Shown here piece by piece: positions 33,513-36,484 of a DNA stretch of 36,484 bases (positions are counted from its first letter, which is position 1; each line of letters begins with the position of its first letter). Origin of the DNA: Candidatus Kuenenia stuttgartensis (GTDB taxonomy: Bacteria > Planctomycetota > Planctomycetia > Planctomycetales > Planctomycetaceae). A model generated the notes under the pieces. The model made no database searches and was not told the origin of the DNA. It saw nothing but the letters and a program-made list of their open reading frames with translations. The translations under genes and the position numbers were made by a program. The DNA lies in NCBI GenBank assembly GCA_945904015.1, contig CAMDPK010000070.1:1-36484 (forward strand), read 5' to 3'.

Positions 33513-33660
33513 CCGAGCCTGCGAACCTGATCGTGAACGGGTCGCCGTAGCAGCGGCCACACGCTTCGAGGAACGGCAACGGCGAGTGGGAATAGCGGAG
33601 CAGTTGCCAAACGGCCGGCGTCTTCGGACCAGGCGGTAGTGGAGCCACTGCTTGGGCCAT
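33512..33660 (-). pseudogene. N-terminal fragment of a cytochrome P450
   Basis: On the minus strand from ATG 33660, with GGGAGGG before it, about 46 residues (MAQAVAPLPPGPKTPAVWQL, PLPFLEACGRCYGDPFTIRF) show the proline-rich start and first helix region of bacterial P450s. The match ends at the junction with the methyltransferase fragment near 33512, after which the frame only reads methyltransferase DNA backwards. All heme-binding parts are missing. Confidence 0.7.
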
Positions 33661-33709
33661 CGTCCCTCCCGTGTACGAACCCCACCGATCACGCGGCCGA
33701 TTCTTCGCC

Positions 33710-33815
33710 GCCTGACGCTAAAAATCAGCCGCCGGAAACCGCCCGGCAGACGACATTCCATCACTAACCAAGCCTCGCCGGGCGGTTTCCGGTCGGCTGC
33801 ATTTTTTTGTTAGGC
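33710..33815 (-). repeat. attC-like or terminator-like long palindrome
   Basis: Read on the minus strand: GCCTAAC (33815-33809), an A-run, a 21-bp stem with a single bulged A (AGCCGACCGGAAACCGCCCG onward), a 26-nt loop, the complementary arm, a T-run and GTCAGGC (33716-33710). The ends resemble the integron attC boxes R'' (RYYYAAC) and R' (GTTRRRY, one mismatch), the 106-bp span is in the attC range, and an extrahelical base is an attC trait. The T-runs on both strands equally allow a bidirectional terminator. Confidence 0.5.
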
Positions 33816-34400
33816 CCTTCGCGTGTAGAAGAAGACCACATCTTGGGCGATGGCCAGACCGCTTGCCACCTTGATCGCCTCCGTCGGAACACCGAGGGCG
33901 TCAGCGAGCTGCCCTCGCTTCGGTTCAATCCAGGGTTTTCCTGCCCGGTTGGTTTGGTGCTGGTAGAAGACGAATACATCGCCAGCCTTCATCGCATCCC
34001 AGATTGCGCGGGCTTCCGAAGCGAGAACGTGATCGAGGCTTGGTGTTCGGGATTCAAGTCCGGTGTCCGGATCGAGGAACACGATGCACCGTTCTTGAGC
34101 GAACGCTGGCAGGAGGGCGAGTACCGCTTTGAGGTAAGCCGCCCTGTCCTGGAATACAAAATCGAAAACCGTCACCCGAACCTTCGAGCCGAGGCTGCCG
34201 ATTGTCCGCAGGTTGCGGAAGTGGGCGATCACCTCCTCGGGGATCTCGTGTTCCTGACCGTCGATGACGAGCCGGCCAAATTCGCCAGGGCGGTAGAAGG
34301 CCAACTGTAGAACGCGCCCAACCTCGAAGATGCTGGCGAGTTGGAGCAAGACGCCCCATTTGATCAGGTCGCGGTTGTCGGCGTACCAGACGTCTCGCAC
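33810..34400 (-). CDS. Hypothetical protein in a cassette-like setting
   Basis: 196 residues from GTG 34400, preceded by AGGTG at short spacing and by GTTAGGC (34422-34416 on this strand). The stop TAA lies inside GCCTAAC of the attC-like palindrome. I do not recognise the family. Visible features are the start MRDVWYADNRDLIKWGVLLQ, the acidic stretch CIVFLDPDTGLESR in mid-protein, then FVFYQHQTN and a basic C-terminus. The soluble alpha/beta pattern and the LDPDTG motif suggest an enzyme, but no reaction can be named. The gene lies between the two halves of the broken methyltransferase gene, in the opposite orientation, consistent with acquisition as a unit. Confidence 0.65.
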   Translation of the reverse strand: MRDVWYADNRDLIKWGVLLQLASIFEVGRVLQLAFYRPGEFGRLVIDGQEHEIPEEVIAHFRNLRTIGSLGSKVRVTVFDFVFQDRAAYLKAVLALLPAFAQERCIVFLDPDTGLESRTPSLDHVLASEARAIWDAMKAGDVFVFYQHQTNRAGKPWIEPKRGQLADALGVPTEAIKVASGLAIAQDVVFFYTRRA

Positions 34401-34574
34401 GGTTCACCTCTGCGGGCCTAACAGTTGAGTCTCCCGCACGCGGGATCGCACGGGACGACGGTGGTTTGGTTTTGTTCGGGTTGGGTGACAAAGTGTCGTT
34501 GCGGGTTGAGTCTGTCAAGAAACATTCGCTTTGGCAGCGGGGGCGGTTGGCTTCCAAGGCCGCGTTCACAATCG

Positions 34575-35087
34575 TTCGCGTCGGCGTGCTTCGAGACGTT
34601 TGCGTTTCCGTCGGCGACGGAGGCTCAGCGGGAGGCGATTGGGGCGGCGGCGGGGGAGTTGGATCGGCTGCGGAACAACTGGCTCAACCCGCCGGAGTGG
34701 ACGCGGACCGAGACGCTCGAATTCCCCGGCTCCACCACCGGCCCGTGGGCACGCTACGTCGATCCGGCCGTAGGTCAGCCTTTCCAGGCTGACCCGAACG
34801 CTCCACACAACGTCGATCGCGCGACAGGTCAGCCTGGAAAGGCTGACCTACGGATCGGCACCGTCCGCTATCCACGCTTGGTCCCGCGCGACGCGGCGTG
34901 CGCGGAGCAACTCCAGAAACGGACGCTGACCAATCTCTACAATCAGCGTCCGACGTGGCTCGACCTGGCCCATCGGAAGCTCGATGCAGCGGTCTTCGCC
35001 GCCTATGGCTGGTCGCCAACGCTGTCCGACGACGAACTCCTCGCCGCACTGCTCCGCCTGAATCTGGAACGGGCCGGATCGACGTAG
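34575..35087 (+). pseudogene. C-terminal fragment of the type IIG-like DNA methyltransferase
   Basis: The frame ending at 35087 reads ACFETFAFP, ELDRLRNNWLNPPEWTRTET, LEFPGSTTGPWARYVDP, GTVRYPRLVPRD, LQKRTLTNLYNQRPTWLDLA and HRKLDAAVFAAYGW, the conserved C-terminus of the same MmeI-like proteins as the fragment at 33114. Homology begins about 34575; 34401-34574 upstream shows no recognisable coding. A palindrome (34768-34853) adds about 28 residues between VDP and GTVRYPRL. No start codon with a ribosome-binding site is seen. Confidence 0.8.
34768..34853. repeat. Perfect 27-bp palindrome in frame in the methyltransferase fragment
   Basis: CCGTAGGTCAGCCTTTCCAG onward (34768-34794) is perfectly complemented at 34827-34853 around a 32-nt loop. 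The reading frame is kept, as for the other palindromes inside genes here. Confidence 0.9.
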
Positions 35088-35105
35088 GATGGGCACTCCT
35101 GCCCG
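35084..35105. repeat. Single arm of the arsD-arsA palindrome family
   Basis: GTAGGATGGGCACTCCTGCC matches the left arm at 19596-19615 with two differences, without a second arm nearby. It overlaps the stop of the methyltransferase fragment. Confidence 0.6.
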
Positions 35106-35403
35106 CCCCTCTGCCGCCAGACTTCCGAAGTCTTTTTCCAAAATGTTGTGAATTTCCAACATGCCGCGCCACATCAACCGGCGAGTTCCCTCGGACAGAG
35201 AAATTCCGATTCCGTCGTCAGAAGATTCTGGCTGCGATGACTTCGCAAGCTATCGTTGGTTGACGGCCACAATTGCTCCTGTCGCCGATCCGAGTGAGTC
35301 CGCCCTCGCCTTTGGCTCACATCCCAAGGAAATTGCGGACGCGGTTGAACTGTGTCATGCCGACTGATAGTTTGCTGTTGCGGTGAACCGCCGCCTGTCA
35401 TGG

Positions 35404-35445
35404 TGTGAGCAATCACCGGTGAGCAATCACCGGTGAGCAATCACC
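35404..35445. repeat. Three tandem copies of a 14-bp palindrome
   Basis: GGTGAGCAATCACC is repeated at 35404, 35418 and 35432 (the first with TG for GG). Each unit is itself a GGTGA/TCACC hairpin. It lies 19 nt before the terminator at 35464. Confidence 0.9.
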
Positions 35446-35463
35446 ATGGTGGAGAGACTGAGG

Positions 35464-35494
35464 CCCCGGAGGGTGTTCCCCTCCGGGGTTTTTT
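35464..35494 (+). terminator. Strong intrinsic terminator
   Basis: CCCCGGAGGG pairs with CCCTCCGGGG around a four-base loop and is followed by six T. No gene is evident directly upstream, so an unannotated short transcript may end here. Confidence 0.85.
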
Positions 35495-35507
35495 CGTTGA
35501 TGAGCGA

Positions 35508-35541
35508 AGACTTCCGAAGTCTCCGCAGACTTCGGAAGTCT
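35508..35541. repeat. Paired AGACTTCCGAAGTCT palindromes
   Basis: AGACTTCCGAAGTCT (35508-35522) is followed by AGACTTCGGAAGTCT (35527-35541), and a third copy is at 35119-35133. They are palindromic words with no gene attached. Confidence 0.8.
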
Positions 35542-35648
35542 CCGCAATCGCTGGGATGTCGAATTGGCAGATTTGGTGGCTGGCATTGATGGTCGCCGCC
35601 TTGGGGAAGGCTCCTGGAGACGTGTGAACGCGGTCCAAATCGGTCGGT

Positions 35649-36119
35649 TTAACAGCCCACGGCTCCAGGATGGCCTCTCATCACTCCGGGATGATGACAG
35701 ATCGCTCCGGGATGATGACACATGACCCCAGGATGCCAACCCACGAGTCCAGGATGGCAGCCCACGGCCCCAGGATGCTGACTCATGGCCCCAGGATGCT
35801 GACTCATGGCCCCAGGATGCTTCCTCATGGCTCCAGGATGCTTTCTCATGGCTCCAGCCTGCCCCCTCATGAGTCCAGGCTGGCCACTCACGGGTCCAGG
35901 ATGGCAACCCACGGCTCCAGCACGCTCACTCATGGCCCCAGGCTGGTCACTCACGACTCCAGGATGCACCCGCATGAGTCCAGGAGGGTGACTCATGGCT
36001 CCAGGCTGCTGCCCCATGCGTCCGAGAGGGGGACTCACAAGTCCGGGCTGCTGGCGGACGACTCCAGGCATGGCCCTGCTGATCCCAGCCTGCTGACTGA
36101 CGGCCCACGGGATCGCCAT
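35649..36119 (-). CDS. Possible repeat protein read from the 21-bp array
   Basis: A minus-strand frame from ATG 36119 (GTG 36122 just before it) ends at 35649, almost exactly spanning the array, with AGGGA four bases upstream. It would give about 156 residues of a degenerate HPGAMSQ-type heptad repeat, uncharged to mildly basic, with no signal peptide. Competing frames are 35670-36236 on plus (188 residues, HGPRMLT repeat) and 35413-35907 on minus, which runs through the terminator. I favour this frame only because its ends fit the array; none may be translated. Confidence 0.25.
   Translation of the reverse strand: MAIPWAVSQQAGISRAMPGVVRQQPGLVSPPLGRMGQQPGAMSHPPGLMRVHPGVVSDQPGAMSERAGAVGCHPGPVSGQPGLMRGQAGAMRKHPGAMRKHPGAMSQHPGAMSQHPGAVGCHPGLVGWHPGVMCHHPGAICHHPGVMRGHPGAVGC
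35656..36117. repeat. Tandem array of about 22 units of 21 bp
   Basis: The units follow CTCATGGCTCCAGGATGC plus three variable bases, with no insertion or deletion across 462 bp although units differ from each other. The unit length is a multiple of three, so each open frame gives a seven-residue repeat: HGSRMLT on plus, and QHPGAMS or SASWSHE on minus. The period suggests either coding constraint or young unit-wise expansion. Confidence 0.9.
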
Positions 36120-36144
36120 CACGTCCCTGACTCTCCGGAAATTA

Positions 36145-36164
36145 GCACGACGCGCCAGCGAGTG
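36145..36164. repeat. Single arm of the 3043-3107 palindrome family
   Basis: GCACGACGCGCCAGCGAGTG matches the left arm at 3043-3062 with one difference. No second arm is close by. Confidence 0.7.
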
Positions 36165-36216
36165 GTCCGCCGCGACAGCCCTTGTTGGACTGCGAGCATT
36201 GGGGGGACTTCAAAGC

Positions 36217-36314
36217 AAGTGCAAAGTGCCGAGTGAAGAATGCAAAGTGCAAAGTGTCGGACACGGCCTTTTTGTCACTCTTCACTTTGCACTCTTCACT
36301 CTGCACTTTGCACT
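36217..36314. repeat. Degenerate GTGCAAAGTG-type palindrome
   Basis: Repeated AGTGCAAAGTG and GAGTGAAGAATGC units (36217-36256) are complemented by CACTCTTCACTTTGCACTC units (36276-36314). It is similar in style to the GAGTGG palindrome in the kinase gene. The minus-strand frame across it is a by-product. Confidence 0.8.
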
Positions 36315-36410
36315 GAGTGTTTTGGATGCGGCTCACCCGCGCTAGGAGACCTTCGGTCGGGCGGGGCGGCTCGGCCGGGAGCCGGGCCACAACAGCGCGG
36401 GGTTCGCCGA

Positions 36411-36458
36411 GTTAGGCGGCACGCCGTGCTAACGGAGTTAGGCAGCACGCTGCCTAAC
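36411..36458. repeat. Two adjacent GTTAGGC-ended palindromes
   Basis: GTTAGGCGGC/GCCGTGCTAAC (36411-36433) and GTTAGGCAGC/GCTGCCTAAC (36437-36458, perfect 10-bp arms, two-base loop) follow each other, each preceded by GA. The arms begin with the same GTTAGGC word that borders the cassette-like ORF. Confidence 0.8.
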
Positions 36459-36484
36459 ACGCGACCGGGATCAGCAACCTTCTC

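Larger units (their letters stand above)
35088..35655. other. Stretch without a supported gene
   Basis: No ORF here has a ribosome-binding site or recognisable domain. The 68-codon frame at 35161-35367 is open but featureless. The stretch holds AGACTTCCGAAGTCT palindromes (35119-35133 and 35508-35541), a triple 14-bp repeat and a strong terminator, described separately. Confidence 0.6.

Noticed and set aside
35404-35445. Tandem 14-bp repeats as a CRISPR array
   Set aside because: Units abut without spacers and are too short and too few.
35656-36117. 21-bp array as a CRISPR array
   Set aside because: The repeat is contiguous with no unique spacers between units and no cas genes are present.
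36142-36390. 82-codon minus-strand ORF with CKVQSEECKVKS repeats
   Set aside because: It is a translation of the GTGCAAAGTG palindrome, a common false ORF.

Overview
The window looks like chromosomal DNA of a Planctomycetota member. This is inferred from the GC-rich coding style, the many dispersed palindromic repeats (some sitting in frame inside genes), and the gene families present. Nothing in the sequence fixes the species. Almost all genes lie on the plus strand. No rRNA, tRNA or CRISPR array was seen.

Layout: (1) 1-3032, the 3' part of a CheB/CheR-type PAS-rich hybrid histidine kinase, cut by the window edge. (2) 3033-10075, a structured leader, then a P2-type (calcium-like) cation ATPase, phosphoketolase and acetate kinase. 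(3) 10271-16969, a minus-strand NhaR-like LysR regulator divergent from a three-gene type I export set: an ABC protein with degenerate catalytic residues, a HlyD-like adaptor and a TolC-like outer-membrane lipoprotein. (4) 16995-18857, a remnant copy of the regulator start and promoter, followed by a SulP anion transporter with a STAS domain. (5) 18937-30358, a second copy of the leader and a long arsenic/sulfur operon: ArsD, ArsA, rhodanese-TM protein, metallo-beta-lactamase/rhodanese persulfide enzyme, a 29-residue membrane peptide, TauE/SafE exporter, P1B-4 metal ATPase, an exported methyltransferase-DsrE fusion, and a CoA-disulfide reductase/rhodanese fusion. (6) 30440-32949, a third copy of the leader and a small stress-type set: DUF2294 protein, coiled-coil protein, 2TM protein, PP2C phosphatase. 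(7) 33114-36484, a decayed accessory region: two ends of a type IIG-like DNA methyltransferase, a cytochrome P450 fragment, a cassette-like minus-strand ORF next to an attC-like palindrome, a 22-unit 21-bp tandem repeat, and several palindromes.

The strongest candidate for something undescribed is the roughly 200-nt module present three times (3158-3357, 18937-19139, 30440-30639). Each copy has a promoter-like start, a hairpin whose paired bases co-vary between copies, a nearly invariant core and a strong intrinsic terminator, and each lies 25-60 nt before the first gene of a different stress or detoxification set. It looks like a shared cis-acting attenuator or a family of small RNAs. I do not recognise it as a known riboswitch class.

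How the genes may work together (inference): the module-preceded gene sets cover cation export with acetyl-phosphate fermentation, metalloid and persulfide detoxification, and general stress signalling. They could form one regulon read out through the shared leader. The NhaR-like regulator with its T-N11-A operator, present again before sulP, would be a second circuit linking the export set and anion uptake.
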